39,525 nt of DNA from Candidatus Peribacteraceae bacterium (GTDB lineage: Bacteria; Patescibacteriota; Gracilibacteria; Peribacterales; Peribacteraceae). The position numbers were made by a program, and so were the translations under genes. A model generated the notes under the pieces. That model was given only the letters and a program-made list of their open reading frames with translations, had not been told where the DNA came from and ran no database searches. Numbering within the stretch: position 1 is the first letter of the stretch; the number at the start of each line of letters is the position of its first letter. Location of the stretch: NCBI GenBank assembly GCA_028712095.1, contig JAQTQU010000007.1, forward strand, positions 1 through 39,525. Direction: 5' to 3'. Below, piece after piece: positions 7,722 through 15,354 of this stretch.

Positions 7722-9437
7722 TTATGAAGAGTGTTTCTTTCTTCCCACGAAAGCCGTGGAGATCAGCAGAGCGCCCACGAGGAAGAAGGTGATGATTCGT
7801 CCGGAGAGTTCCATGCTCCACACGTCGATCAGGAGCAGCCGCGCCACCACGCATCCCAGCACCACTCCTCCATATACCTTCAGTCCCTGCTGCCCGTTCG
7901 CTTTTCCCGTCAGATGAGTGATGAGGCCGATGATCGTATAGACGGCGAGCGCAGTCATCACGGCGGTGGCATTGAGCAGTGTTGCCTGCAACGAGAGCCA
8001 GAGCAGTGCGTAGAGGTAGAGGGAGCCGGCGTCGGCCAGAAGTCCGCTGGGGAATACGCAGTCCGTCGTCTTCGTTGCCCGTGCCTGTGACCAGAAGAAG
8101 GTGCCGAGGCCGAGCAGTATCACTCCCAGGATGAGAAGCACGAAGAAATCTTCGTATGGGATGCCCATGAACCACCGGTAGGATGTCAGGCTGTCTATGG
8201 AGAGCGCAATGGGTCCGACGAAGAGCAGGCAGGTCCGCAGCGCCAGCTTGAGATCCTTGAGAAGGCCGAACGCCAGCAGGGCGACGACTCCGGCTTCCAG
8301 CGTGTAGGCGATGGTCAGGGTTGCTCCTTGCAGTTCCGAGGACAGAGCGGCAGCGAGCATGGCGATGCCCACCCCCACGTACACGTAGAGCGGTTCGCGT
8401 TTGTGGGAGATCGTGAAGATCGAGAACGCCCCGATGACGAAAACCAGCATCCATCCGACGATGATCAGGCTTTTCCATTCGTCCGGAGCGGCAATCATAA
8501 TCCATGCCAGCAGGAACAGGCCGTTCCCCGCTGCCGTGAGCAGATCGGGCAGCATTTCTTTCTTCTCCAGCTTGAGCAGGCCCGCCGTATTGGTGACGAA
8601 GAAGGCAGCTGAGAACGCGTAGGCTATGAGAAGCAGGGTGGGGAGGTCCACTGGCCTCGAGCCGAGGACGGGAACGCTGTAGAGGGCGACAATGATGAGA
8701 GCGGCTGCGGTGAGCTCGTGTCTGCGGATGATGATGGCGATCCAGACGGCGCCCAAAATCACGATCAGCAGGTAGGTGAACAGTCCCACGAGATTCGGAT
8801 CGGGAGAATGGGTGAAGAGCGGCGCAACGCTGGCGAGGATCAGGCTACTGAGAGCAAGAGCACGGCTGTTATACTTCACGCTGGCCAGCCCCACGAATGC
8901 CGTCGAGAGGAACATCACCGCGAGCGCTGTCGTGGGGGTGAAAAACCCGTACACCGAACGTGCCGCAAAGATCGTCATCAGAATCACCGTGGATCCCAGC
9001 ACCAGAAAGACCCCTCCCTGATGGATGAATTTCCGGATTCGAAAGAAACCGAGAAGCAGGAAGAGGACACCGGCGCCAATACCGAGGGCGATACGGCCCA
9101 TGGGGCCGATCCAGTTGTTCATGAAGGCGTAGGTTGTCAGCCAGCCGAATGCGATGATCAGGAGCAGGGCTCCCAGCTTGAGGAGCCAGTCCTGTTTGGC
9201 CCATTGCGCGAACAGCTCGAGAGCAGTGGGACCGGTGTGGGAGGGATGCCGAGGTGTTCCCTCAGTCGGGGGCGTGGGTAATGGTGCGGGCGAGGGGGCG
9301 CGTCCCTGTTTCTGTTCCAGCAAGAGTTCCAGTGCTTCCACTCGCCTTCTCAGTCTGGAGACGGAGGAGAACAGGATGAGAGGGCTCAACAGGAGGAAGG
9401 CAATTACGAGGAGAATGATGAGGATGATGGGTTCCAT
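7722..9437 (-). CDS. DUF2339 family polytopic membrane protein
   Basis: A 571-aa protein. It has an N-terminal membrane helix ([18 protein letters not shown]), a short coiled coil ([20 protein letters not shown]), a Pro-rich linker, and then about 15 or more hydrophobic helices. The segment [16 protein letters not shown] followed by short alternating membrane helices is characteristic of DUF2339, a family of unknown function linked to the envelope. A TATGAT -10 box lies 8 bp before the ATG, so it is probably leaderless. The next gene on the strand is a TSP3 surface protein, consistent with an envelope role. Family call is confident; function is unknown. Confidence 0.85.
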   Translation of the reverse strand: MEPIILIILLVIAFLLLSPLILFSSVSRLRRRVEALELLLEQKQGRAPSPAPLPTPPTEGTPRHPSHTGPTALELFAQWAKQDWLLKLGALLLIIAFGWLTTYAFMNNWIGPMGRIALGIGAGVLFLLLGFFRIRKFIHQGGVFLVLGSTVILMTIFAARSVYGFFTPTTALAVMFLSTAFVGLASVKYNSRALALSSLILASVAPLFTHSPDPNLVGLFTYLLIVILGAVWIAIIIRRHELTAAALIIVALYSVPVLGSRPVDLPTLLLIAYAFSAAFFVTNTAGLLKLEKKEMLPDLLTAAGNGLFLLAWIMIAAPDEWKSLIIVGWMLVFVIGAFSIFTISHKREPLYVYVGVGIAMLAAALSSELQGATLTIAYTLEAGVVALLAFGLLKDLKLALRTCLLFVGPIALSIDSLTSYRWFMGIPYEDFFVLLILGVILLGLGTFFWSQARATKTTDCVFPSGLLADAGSLYLYALLWLSLQATLLNATAVMTALAVYTIIGLITHLTGKANGQQGLKVYGGVVLGCVVARLLLIDVWSMELSGRIITFFLVGALLISTAFVGRKKHSS

Positions 9438-9623
9438 AGACTCGCATCATAGCAAATCGCACGTACATGCACAGAACGGATGGGACTGAAGCAAATGAAT
9501 GCAATGGACGCAGAACGGGGATCGGAATGTGCGATGAATATTGATTGCGGTAAAATACGTCCTTTTGCGCTTGTTCATGCCAAGAACAATCCATGTTCCC
9601 GGGGGTGAATATTGGGCAGAGGT

Positions 9624-9652
9624 TTGACCATGATGGTAAAAACCGCTACAAT
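9624..9652 (+). promoter_or_regulatory. Sigma70-type promoter
   Basis: TTGACC at 9624-9629, a 17-bp spacer and TACAAT at 9647-9652. Predicted transcription start is near 9659, leaving a leader of about 20 nt without a Shine-Dalgarno sequence before the ATG at 9679. Confidence 0.7.
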
Positions 9653-9678
9653 GTCTCGATTTCTTCCACACAAACCCC

Positions 9679-9948
9679 ATGACCGTCTCGCAGTCCGCAC
9701 TCGCCAAGGTCCACGATCTCTACGTCATGCAGATCGAACTCTGGAAACATTTGCGCGAGGGAAATTTTCAGAAGGCCGATCAACGAAAAGAAACCCAGAA
9801 GTGTCTGAAGCAATTTTCCCGCCTCCTCGATCAGGTGGACTGGCACTACATGGGAGGCGAGGATGTGCTGGCGGAACTCAAGACCATGCGCGGCGAAGTG
9901 TCGGCACAACTGAGGAACATCCGCCGCAGGAAGACGAAGCGAAAATAA
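9679..9948 (+). CDS. Small basic helical protein, unknown function
   Basis: An 89-aa product, probably all-helical (AKVHDLYVMQIELWKHLREG..., TQKCLKQFSRLLDQVDWHYM), ending in a very basic tail (RNIRRRKTKRK) that could contact nucleic acid. It has a good promoter and no signal peptide. It is convergent with hsp20, and its TAA stop lies in the first unit of a 9-nt inverted-repeat array. No family is recognised. Confidence 0.6.
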   Translation: MTVSQSALAKVHDLYVMQIELWKHLREGNFQKADQRKETQKCLKQFSRLLDQVDWHYMGGEDVLAELKTMRGEVSAQLRNIRRRKTKRK

Positions 9949-10077
9949 GGAATTCAAAGAAATCAGGGATGACAAAGAGTACAAAGAAATACTCATCTGC
10001 GAATCCTTGTACTCCTTGTTTTCTTTGTACTCCTCGTACTCTTCGTTTTCCTCGTACTCTCTTCGTCATCCCCCCTC
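9946..10077. repeat. Inverted array of degenerate 9-nt units between convergent genes
   Basis: The left arm reads AAGGAATTC, AAAGAAATC, AGGGATGAC, AAAGAGTAC, AAAGAAATA. The right arm, read on the minus strand, gives units such as AAGGAGTAC, AAAGAAAAC, GAGGAGTAC, GAAGAGTAC, GAGGAAAAC. The arms are complementary in pattern, so the transcript can fold, but there is no clean U-tract. The array starts at the stop codon of the upstream gene and includes the stop codon of hsp20. Confidence 0.65.
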
Positions 10078-10524
10078 ACTGATCCTGATCACTTTCACCT
10101 TTTCCTCTTTCGGTACGAGGATCTTCAAAATGCTGTCGCGGTTGAATGTCGCTTTCACCCGCTTGGGATCAATGACGCAGGGCAGCGTGACGGAGCGCGA
10201 GAACTCCCCCCAGAAACACTCCTGCAGGTAATACTGGTCGCGTGCAATGGCGTCAGGCACGGTCCTCCTGCCGCGGATGGTGAGTATCTTGTCATCCACT
10301 TCGATGTCGAGGTCGCTCAGTTTCACGCCCGCGAGCGGTGCACGAATGATGTAGTAGCCTTCCTGCTCGTAGATATCCACGGCGATCTGCCCCACACCTG
10401 ACTGGCGCTGGGGGGCCGGATCTTCCGCTGCCAGCTTGACCGTGGTGGCCGCCGGCGCCGCGCCCCGATCCCACTCGGGGGAGCCCAGTGAACTGAAGAT
10501 GCCGTGGAAGGGGGAAGACGCCAT
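10066..10524 (-). CDS. Small heat shock protein, Hsp20/alpha-crystallin family
   Basis: An ATP-independent holdase chaperone of 152 aa. A variable N-terminus (about 1-45) precedes an alpha-crystallin domain with VDIYEQEGYYIIRAPLAGV, LDIEVDDKILTIRGRR, and the signature ECFWGEFSRSVTLPCVIDPKRVKATFNRDSI split over the last two strands. The C-terminus KVIRI is an I-x-I-like tail motif for oligomer contacts. A GATACT/TACTAT -10 is 8-10 bp before the ATG, with TTGCCA as -35. An inverted repeat overlaps that -35 (10545-10563) and could be an operator. dnaJ lies elsewhere in the window, not adjacent. Confidence 0.93.
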   Translation of the reverse strand: MASSPFHGIFSSLGSPEWDRGAAPAATTVKLAAEDPAPQRQSGVGQIAVDIYEQEGYYIIRAPLAGVKLSDLDIEVDDKILTIRGRRTVPDAIARDQYYLQECFWGEFSRSVTLPCVIDPKRVKATFNRDSILKILVPKEEKVKVIRISEGG

Positions 10525-10532
10525 TTTCAGGA

Positions 10533-10563
10533 ATAGTATCGAATTTTGCCGAGCGTTGGCAAA
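10533..10563 (-). promoter_or_regulatory. hsp20 promoter with overlapping dyad
   Basis: On the minus strand, TTGCCA (10562-10557) serves as -35 and GATACT/TACTAT (10540-10533) as -10. The -35 is embedded in the dyad TTTGCC-N7-GGCAAA (10545-10563). It is not a CIRCE element (TTAGCACTC-N9-GAGTGCTAA). An operator role is inference. Confidence 0.4.
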
Positions 10564-10705
10564 GAGGATCAGTAGCGCATTAAGAGAGATGTGATGAATT
10601 GACAGCCCTCCATGATTGGCGGTTGCTCGTCACCCGGCGGTTTTTCAGCGAGTCCTCTCCATATTTCTGTCGCACACTTCCGATGATTTCTGTAGCCTAT
10701 GGCGC

Positions 10706-11332
10706 GTGTTACAGATACTCGCACACTGGCTGGTCGATACCGTCGGGACTCTGGGGTACCCCGGCATCGTCCTGCTCATGGCGGTGGAGAGCTCCTTCAT
10801 TCCTTTCCCCAGTGAAGTGGTGATGATTCCTGCGGGGTATCTCGCCAGACAGGGTCAGATGAATCTGGGCATCGCGATTGCCTGCGGGATATGCGGCTCG
10901 CTTGTCGGGGCGTGGGTGAACTACACCATTGCCGCCACGTTCGGGCGCCGCGCACTGCTGAAGTACGGTCACTGGTTTCTGCTCTCGCCCGAAAAGTTCG
11001 AGCGGGCGGAACGCTTCCTGCTCCGGCACGGAGAGATCAGCACCTTCGTCGGACGCATTATCCCGGTCGTGCGGCAGTACATTTCTTTTCCCGCGGGGCT
11101 GGCGAAGATGCCGCTTGCCCGTTTTTCACTCTGGACGGGACTGGGGGCGGGATTCTGGGTGACGGTGCTCGCACTGATCGGTTACGCCGTGGGCGGTAAT
11201 GAGCAACTCGTGCGGCAGTGGTCGCAGACCGCGACACTCTGGGCGGTCGGCGGGTGCATCGTTCTCCTGTGGGTCTATGTGCAATGGAAGCGATGGCGCA
11301 CGCGTCGCCGGTATTCCCCGTTGCGCGGATGA
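10706..11332 (+). CDS. DedA/SNARE-associated (VTT domain) membrane protein
   Basis: DedA-family transporters include the UptA-type flippases that return undecaprenyl phosphate across the membrane. From GTG 10706 the product is 208 aa, the usual family length; a TTG at 10616 would add 30 residues that do not look like the family. Visible hallmarks are [21 protein letters not shown] (shown here whole as [11 protein letters not shown]), the G-rich ARQGQMNLG region, and the [18 protein letters not shown] signature, whose arginines are required in studied members. C-terminal membrane helices end in a basic tail (WKRWRTRRR). Its stop overlaps the uppP start (ATGA), so the two are translationally coupled. 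This makes a carrier-lipid recycling role likely. Confidence 0.88.
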   Translation: MLQILAHWLVDTVGTLGYPGIVLLMAVESSFIPFPSEVVMIPAGYLARQGQMNLGIAIACGICGSLVGAWVNYTIAATFGRRALLKYGHWFLLSPEKFERAERFLLRHGEISTFVGRIIPVVRQYISFPAGLAKMPLARFSLWTGLGAGFWVTVLALIGYAVGGNEQLVRQWSQTATLWAVGGCIVLLWVYVQWKRWRTRRRYSPLRG

Positions 11333-12108
11333 CGGCATTTGATGCATTGCTCCTCGGCCTGCTGCAGGGGTTCACAGAGTTCCTGCCCGTTTCAAGCTCG
11401 GGGCATCTGGTGCTTGCCGAAACGTTTCTGGGTACGGGCATTCCTGCGCGCCTGCAGAGCTTCGATATTTTTCTGCATGCCGGTTCTCTGTTCGCTCTGC
11501 TGCTCGCGTATCCCGTGCTGTGGTGGCGGATGCTGCGTTCACTCTGCACGAGGGAAAGCAAACCCCGGCACCTGCTGCTGGTCATCGTGCTGGCATCCGT
11601 CCCGGCCGCAGTGGCGGGCGTCCTGTTCGAAGGAATGATCGCCGCGCAACTGCGCTCCCCGTCATCCGTTGCGATCGGGTTTGTCATCACGGCTGTTGTT
11701 CTTCTGCTGGCAGAACGCATACCGCAGCGCACCGATCTGTCGCGGATTTCATGGATGCATGCGCTCCTCATCGGGCTGGCGCAGGCGTGCGCGCTTCCGC
11801 CGGGCATTTCACGTTCCGGACTGACCATTGCCGCCGCACGCGCCCTCGGATGGCGCCGCGAAGTCGCCGTGGAATTTTCTTTTCTGCTCGCCGTTCCCGT
11901 CATTGCGGGTGCATCACTGTTCGCCACCAGAGATCTTCTGGACGGGGCAACCCTGCCGTCTCTGCCGGTTCTGTCGGCCGGCGTGCTGTCTTCGTTCGGC
12001 GCGAGCCTGCTCGCCGTTCTTTTTCTGCGTGCGATGGTGCGCCGGTTCAGTCTGGCATGGTTCGCGCTCTACCTCATTCCTCTTTCCATTCTTTTGCTTG
12101 CGCGATGA
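11329..12108 (+). CDS. uppP: Undecaprenyl-diphosphatase
   Basis: Dephosphorylates undecaprenyl pyrophosphate to the monophosphate carrier used for peptidoglycan and surface glycans. From ATG 11329 the product is 259 aa with many hydrophobic helices. Both active-site motifs are present: [11 protein letters not shown] (E17, S22-S24, H26) and PGISRSG (158-164, with R162). Upstream in-frame starts inside dedA are rejected because 11329 overlaps the dedA stop by 4 nt and begins at the conserved N-terminal helix. Coupling with a DedA flippase makes sense: UppP acts on the outer face of the membrane and DedA would bring the product back in. Confidence 0.95.
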   Translation: MTAFDALLLGLLQGFTEFLPVSSSGHLVLAETFLGTGIPARLQSFDIFLHAGSLFALLLAYPVLWWRMLRSLCTRESKPRHLLLVIVLASVPAAVAGVLFEGMIAAQLRSPSSVAIGFVITAVVLLLAERIPQRTDLSRISWMHALLIGLAQACALPPGISRSGLTIAAARALGWRREVAVEFSFLLAVPVIAGASLFATRDLLDGATLPSLPVLSAGVLSSFGASLLAVLFLRAMVRRFSLAWFALYLIPLSILLLAR

Positions 12109-12158
12109 ACCGGACGTCACTATGTTTTTTTGCGCAAGTGAAGAACGCACAGCAAACC

Positions 12159-12186
12159 TTGATCTTGTGAGCGCCGTCAGTACAAT
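12159..12186 (+). promoter_or_regulatory. Promoter of the XRE regulator gene
   Basis: TTGATC (12159-12164), a 16-bp spacer and TACAAT (12181-12186). The ATG is at 12223, so this gene has a leader of about 30 nt. The leader is C/T-rich and carries no Shine-Dalgarno sequence. Confidence 0.5.
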
Positions 12187-12222
12187 GCGCCCCTAAGTCA
12201 CCTTCCTCCTCCCCCTCCATTC

Positions 12223-12447
12223 ATGTCTTCCGTCGCCCTCAAGAACTGCATCCGCCGACTCCGTTTCGAGAAGAACATGACGCAGGAGGAATTGGCGCTG
12301 CGCACGGGGGTGAGCCGCCAGACGATCATGTCGATTGAGCGCGGCCAGACGAATCCTTCGGTCCTTCTCGCTTACAAGATTTCGGCAGCCCTCAGTACGC
12401 CTATTTCCAGTGTGTTCCAGATGGAAGGAGCATTGGCGCCTGTTTAA
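12223..12447 (+). CDS. Small XRE-family helix-turn-helix regulator
   Basis: A 74-aa protein that is essentially one Cro/C1-type HTH domain: LRFEKNMTQEELALRTGVSRQTIMSIERGQTNPS (broken here as MTQEELALRTGVSR and QTIMSIERGQTNPS), then a dimer-forming helix with LAYKISAALSTPISSVFQME. This single-domain type (YozG-like) binds DNA as a dimer and commonly represses its own or a neighbouring gene. There is no obvious partner; the next feature is a two-hairpin repeat that may terminate the transcript. Likely cytoplasmic; target unknown. Confidence 0.85.
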   Translation: MSSVALKNCIRRLRFEKNMTQEELALRTGVSRQTIMSIERGQTNPSVLLAYKISAALSTPISSVFQMEGALAPV

Positions 12448-12449
12448 TT

Positions 12450-12547
12450 CGTGAGGGAAAAAGCCGTAGGTTTTGTCCCTCACGGGCACCCTTTTTCCCT
12501 AAGCGGTGTCGCTCCGGACGGGCGGAGCCCGTCTTCGCGACGAATTA
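12450..12547 (-). repeat. Two-hairpin interspersed repeat, copy 1
   Basis: Hairpin one is CGTGAGGGA (12450-12458) with TCCCTCACG (12476-12484). Hairpin two is GTCGCTCCGGACGGGC (12508-12523) with GCCCGTCTTCGCGAC (12527-12541). The reverse complement matches 36113-36210 nearly base for base outside the loops and the linker between the hairpins. The first hairpin, followed by CCCTTTTTCCC, may also terminate the XRE gene. Confidence 0.8.
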
Positions 12548-12556
12548 CTTGTTATA

Positions 12557-12748
12557 CTATTCTCTTCTCATAGAGTGAGGATGCCCCTTGTAGAATTCCC
12601 GAGGGCAATGGGCGCGTACAGCGGCAGCGCAATTGAGGAGCGGACGGAATTCCTCGACGATGCGGGCAATAGCCGCGCGCCCCGCTTCACGATGCTCGTT
12701 ATTCTGCTCGGTGTCAGGGGCTGAGGATTGCATCTTGATCTCCGGCAT
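12557..12748 (-). CDS. Possible small protein downstream of recJ
   Basis: A 63-aa frame (MPEIKMQSSAPDTEQNNEHR...) starting 4 bp after the recJ stop on the same strand. AGGGA before its ATG could serve as a weak Shine-Dalgarno. The middle (REAGRAAIARIVEEFRPLL) looks like an amphipathic helix. There is no homology I recognise, and an opposite-strand frame covers the same bases. Operon position and composition favour this one. Confidence 0.4.
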   Translation of the reverse strand: MPEIKMQSSAPDTEQNNEHREAGRAAIARIVEEFRPLLNCAAAVRAHCPREFYKGHPHSMRRE

Positions 12749-12752
12749 GTCC

Positions 12753-14465
12753 CTACGATACCACTGTTTCGCGCTGCCGGTGTTCTTTTTGGAATGACGT
12801 GGTAGCGACCCGTACATCTTCGATCACGATCTGCGGCGCCCGGTGGCCGTTCCACGCATCGATACCGATCTTGCAGACCACGTCGATCGGTGCGGCGGCG
12901 GCATTCATCAGGTGGCCCAGGCGCCACCCGATGGTCTTGATGCCTGCGATGCGGCACTGCAGATGCGCTCCGTCCTTCCCCACGCGGCGGGGAGATTCCA
13001 TGCGCACGTCTTGCAGAAGGAAGAACGGTTCGGGATTTCCCTGCCCGAACGGTTCCAGATGTTTCAGTTGCCCGCAGAGGGAAAGAGAGATGTCCTGAGC
13101 CAACAGTATTCCATCCACCGTGAGTGCGGGGAGAAGGTCTTCGCCCGTTGTGCGTGTCGCGATATCCTCCGAAAGACGTCGTATGATTTCGTGCAGGTTC
13201 TGCTCCGGGAAGGTACACCCCGCCGCCTGCGCGTGGCCGCCGAAGCTGGAAAACAGATCCGCAATCCGTTCCAACCCCTCGGCGATGTGGTAGGCGCGCG
13301 TGCTCCGCAGGGATGCCGTACATTCTCCGCCACGGCGGTCGTGACCGTCCGTGGCCTCATCCCGGATGGTCACGACGAGGCTGGGATGTCCTGTGGCCTC
13401 GGTGAGTCTTCCCGCGATAAGCCCGATGAGTCCCTCAGGAAATTCCGTACCGGAAACGACGAGGAGCGGAGGGAGCGCAGTCAGCTCTGCAGCCTGCGGT
13501 TGCGGAGAGAGATGCAGGAGTTGCCAGGCGCGGGCGAAGAGGCCCCCCGTGGCGTCCTGCCGGTGCGTGTTGAGCTGTGCGAGTGCCGCCAGGGCCTCGC
13601 CTCCTTCCAGCAGGGCTCTGAGCGCGATCTGCGGGTCCTCCATGCGTCCGGCGGCATTGATGCGGGGAGCGAGCCTGAAGGCGATGTCCGTGCTTGTGAG
13701 GGGCGCACCGTGGGTGCGTATGGAATCCGCAAGGAGGGCGAGCGGGCAATTTTCGAGTGCATTGAGAGCGGCAATTCCTTTTTGTACGAGCACGCGGTTC
13801 ATTCCTGTCAGAGGGACGAGATCCGCGATGGTCCCGATCGCCGCGAGCGCGAGATCCGTCCGGTGGTCGTCCCACACATCCGTTGCTTCGAGTGCGCGGA
13901 CAAACTGCAGGGCGACACCGGCGCCGGAGGGATGGGGCAGCGGATGACTCGGCGCGAGGGCGGGATGAATCAGCGCCAGCGCATGCGGCACTTCATCCTG
14001 AACGTGGTGGTGATCCGTCACGATCACGTCGATCCCGAGCGCGGCTGCCGCGGCGATTTCCTGCACTGCGGTGATGCCCGTATCCACAGTGGCGAGAAGA
14101 GTGATGCCGTGTGCCGCACATTCCTCCACAATTACCTGATTGAGACCGTAGCCATCGTGCACGCGGTGGGGCAGACGCACGACGGGTTCCACGCCGTGCC
14201 TCCTGAAATATCGCACGAGGAGTGCTGTCGCGGTAATACCGTCGCAGTCGTAATCGCCGAAAATGCCGATCGTTTCATGCGATGCCATTGCCCGCCTCAC
14301 CCGTTCCACCGCGCGCGGCATATCGGGGAATATCTGCGGGGATGGCATGGTGCCCGTTGCGAGGGAGCGTTCAGCGGACAACCGGGCCAGAATGGCCGAT
14401 GGTACGGCATCGGTCTGCTCAGGAATACTCCACCGTTTACCCGTCAGTGAAAGAGGGCTCTGCAC
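12753..14465 (-). CDS. recJ: Single-stranded-DNA-specific exonuclease RecJ
   Basis: A 5'-3' ssDNA exonuclease of recombination and mismatch or base-excision repair. The 570 residues match the RecJ core. The DHH phosphoesterase motifs are complete: DYDCDG (71-76), VDTGI (127-131), TDHHH (150-154) and INAAGRM. The DHHA1 domain has FSSFGGHAQAAGCTF, followed by an OB-fold region (LEPFGQGNPEPFFLL). The start is GTG 14465, 9 bp after a TAGTCT -10-like box, so again possibly leaderless. It is the only exonuclease in the window; recA and other partners are not seen. Confidence 0.95.
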   Translation of the reverse strand: MQSPLSLTGKRWSIPEQTDAVPSAILARLSAERSLATGTMPSPQIFPDMPRAVERVRRAMASHETIGIFGDYDCDGITATALLVRYFRRHGVEPVVRLPHRVHDGYGLNQVIVEECAAHGITLLATVDTGITAVQEIAAAAALGIDVIVTDHHHVQDEVPHALALIHPALAPSHPLPHPSGAGVALQFVRALEATDVWDDHRTDLALAAIGTIADLVPLTGMNRVLVQKGIAALNALENCPLALLADSIRTHGAPLTSTDIAFRLAPRINAAGRMEDPQIALRALLEGGEALAALAQLNTHRQDATGGLFARAWQLLHLSPQPQAAELTALPPLLVVSGTEFPEGLIGLIAGRLTEATGHPSLVVTIRDEATDGHDRRGGECTASLRSTRAYHIAEGLERIADLFSSFGGHAQAAGCTFPEQNLHEIIRRLSEDIATRTTGEDLLPALTVDGILLAQDISLSLCGQLKHLEPFGQGNPEPFFLLQDVRMESPRRVGKDGAHLQCRIAGIKTIGWRLGHLMNAAAAPIDVVCKIGIDAWNGHRAPQIVIEDVRVATTSFQKEHRQRETVVS

Positions 14466-14785
14466 AGGCCGATGAGACTAGCAGGCGTGCGGGAAGACGG
14501 AAAGGGCCCTGCCTCACCCCCCAACCCCCTCTCCCCCGCCTTCGCCAAGGCTTCCCCCTTCGCTAAAGCTTCGGGGGACAAGTCGGCGGGCAGGCGAGGA
14601 GAGGGGGAATGTTTGTTTTTTTGTAGTTGTTTCATGCATTGAAGTACTCCCCTTCCTCCACGGGAGGAAGGGGCTGGGGGATGGAGGTTAGAACAAAAAT
14701 GAGAGGAAAGTTGGGGGGTGGCAAAAAAACAACTCACAATAAAGGACCCTTCGTCCCAATCCCTAATACTCCAATCCCCAATCCC
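14466..14785. other. Repeat-filled spacer between recJ and an envelope gene
   Basis: No convincing gene. It holds a large imperfect hairpin of the CCCCTCTCC ... GGAGAGGGG type with its arms near 14530 and 14605 (the interior reads GCCTTCGCCAAGGC), a REP-like hairpin at 14649-14692, an A/G-rich stretch, and a GGGATT-unit repeat at 14755-14787. The recJ upstream region lies at the left end. Confidence 0.7.
14649..14692 (+). repeat. REP-like hairpin with conserved foot, copy 1
   Basis: CCCCTTCCTC (14649-14658) pairs perfectly with GAGGAAGGGG (14664-14673) around a 5-nt loop, followed by the foot CTGGGGGATGGAGGTT. The same hairpin plus foot occurs in the opposite orientation at 37229-37267. Confidence 0.75.
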
Positions 14786-14787
14786 TT
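14755..14787 (-). repeat. GGGATT-unit repeat, solo arm (copy E)
   Basis: Almost identical over 30 bp to copy D at 18276-18307, including the 8-nt unit GGAGTATT on the minus strand. No inverted partner is seen nearby. It abuts, and partly supplies, the TAA stop of the minus-strand gene at 14786. Confidence 0.8.
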
Positions 14788-15319
14788 ATCGTGCGATCAC
14801 CACTTTTCCCCTGTGTGCGCGCAGGAGCGTCCAGCCTACCGCCCCGATCATGGTCAGTCCCGACAGGATGCCGCCGGCTCCCGTGGGAGCGAGAGGGGCG
14901 CCGCCGTGCAGCGCGTCCGCCTGCATGGGGAGCATGCGGTCTCCGTACAGCACGACCTGCTGGTTGCGCTGCACACGGTGAAGCAGCCGGATCGTTTGCA
15001 GCAGTCTCAGATCGTCCTTAGAGAGGGAGCCTTCCGCCGGAACGGCACCATTGCCCTCGACGGGCGCCGGGACCACGGCGGCACTCGACGCCTCTGAGGA
15101 GTGCTGCGAATTGAAGATGATTTCCTGTTCGCGCTCGCGGCGCTCGGCGCTCTCGCGTGCCTGAGTGGAGACACGATCGAGCGTCTCCCGCGTCGTCGGG
15201 GGCAGATAGAGTTCCTTATTGAGCAGCACGTCCTCCGGCGAGAGGTAAGCCAGCGCGGCCGGCGCCATCGAGAGGCCCAGAATCAGGAGTGCGCCGCGGA
15301 GGATGTGTTTGTGGATCAT
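14786..15319 (-). CDS. Secreted protein with LAPTG-like C-terminal sorting signal
   Basis: A 177-aa product. The signal peptide covers residues 1-24 (RGALLILGLSMAPAALA). A charged helical segment follows (TRETLDRVSTQARESAERRE), then an Ala/Pro/Ser linker and a second helix (DDLRLLQTIRLLHRVQRNQQ). The C-terminus has LAPTG (143-147), a hydrophobic stretch (ILSGLTMIGAVGWTLL) and a basic tail (RAHRGKVVIAR). LPxTG-like motif, membrane span and basic tail are the three parts of a sortase signal; LAxTG is the class E variant. A simple C-terminal membrane anchor is the alternative, and no sortase gene is in the window. The promoter is TTGCTA-17-TATAAT ending 6 bp before the ATG. Confidence 0.75.
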   Translation of the reverse strand: MIHKHILRGALLILGLSMAPAALAYLSPEDVLLNKELYLPPTTRETLDRVSTQARESAERREREQEIIFNSQHSSEASSAAVVPAPVEGNGAVPAEGSLSKDDLRLLQTIRLLHRVQRNQQVVLYGDRMLPMQADALHGGAPLAPTGAGGILSGLTMIGAVGWTLLRAHRGKVVIAR

Positions 15320-15325
15320 CGGATT

Positions 15326-15354
15326 ATTATACAGGATTGAAGGGATTCTAGCAA
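15326..15354 (-). promoter_or_regulatory. Near-consensus promoter with leaderless geometry
   Basis: Minus strand: TTGCTA (15354-15349), a 17-bp spacer and TATAAT (15331-15326), then 6 bp to the ATG at 15319. The -35 box lies within the last codons and stop of the upstream gene. Confidence 0.75.

Noticed and set aside
10616-10705. An N-terminal extension of the DedA protein from TTG 10616
   Set aside because: The extra 30 residues ([20 protein letters not shown]) do not resemble the family N-terminus, and the GTG at 10706 gives the usual length.
12506-12724. A 72-codon plus-strand frame after the XRE gene
   Set aside because: It starts within the second hairpin of the two-hairpin repeat and overlaps the more plausible minus-strand small gene.
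12843-14450. A 535-codon open frame on the plus strand
   Set aside because: It is exactly antisense to recJ, which has complete DHH/DHHA1 motifs; high GC and codon bias keep the complement open.
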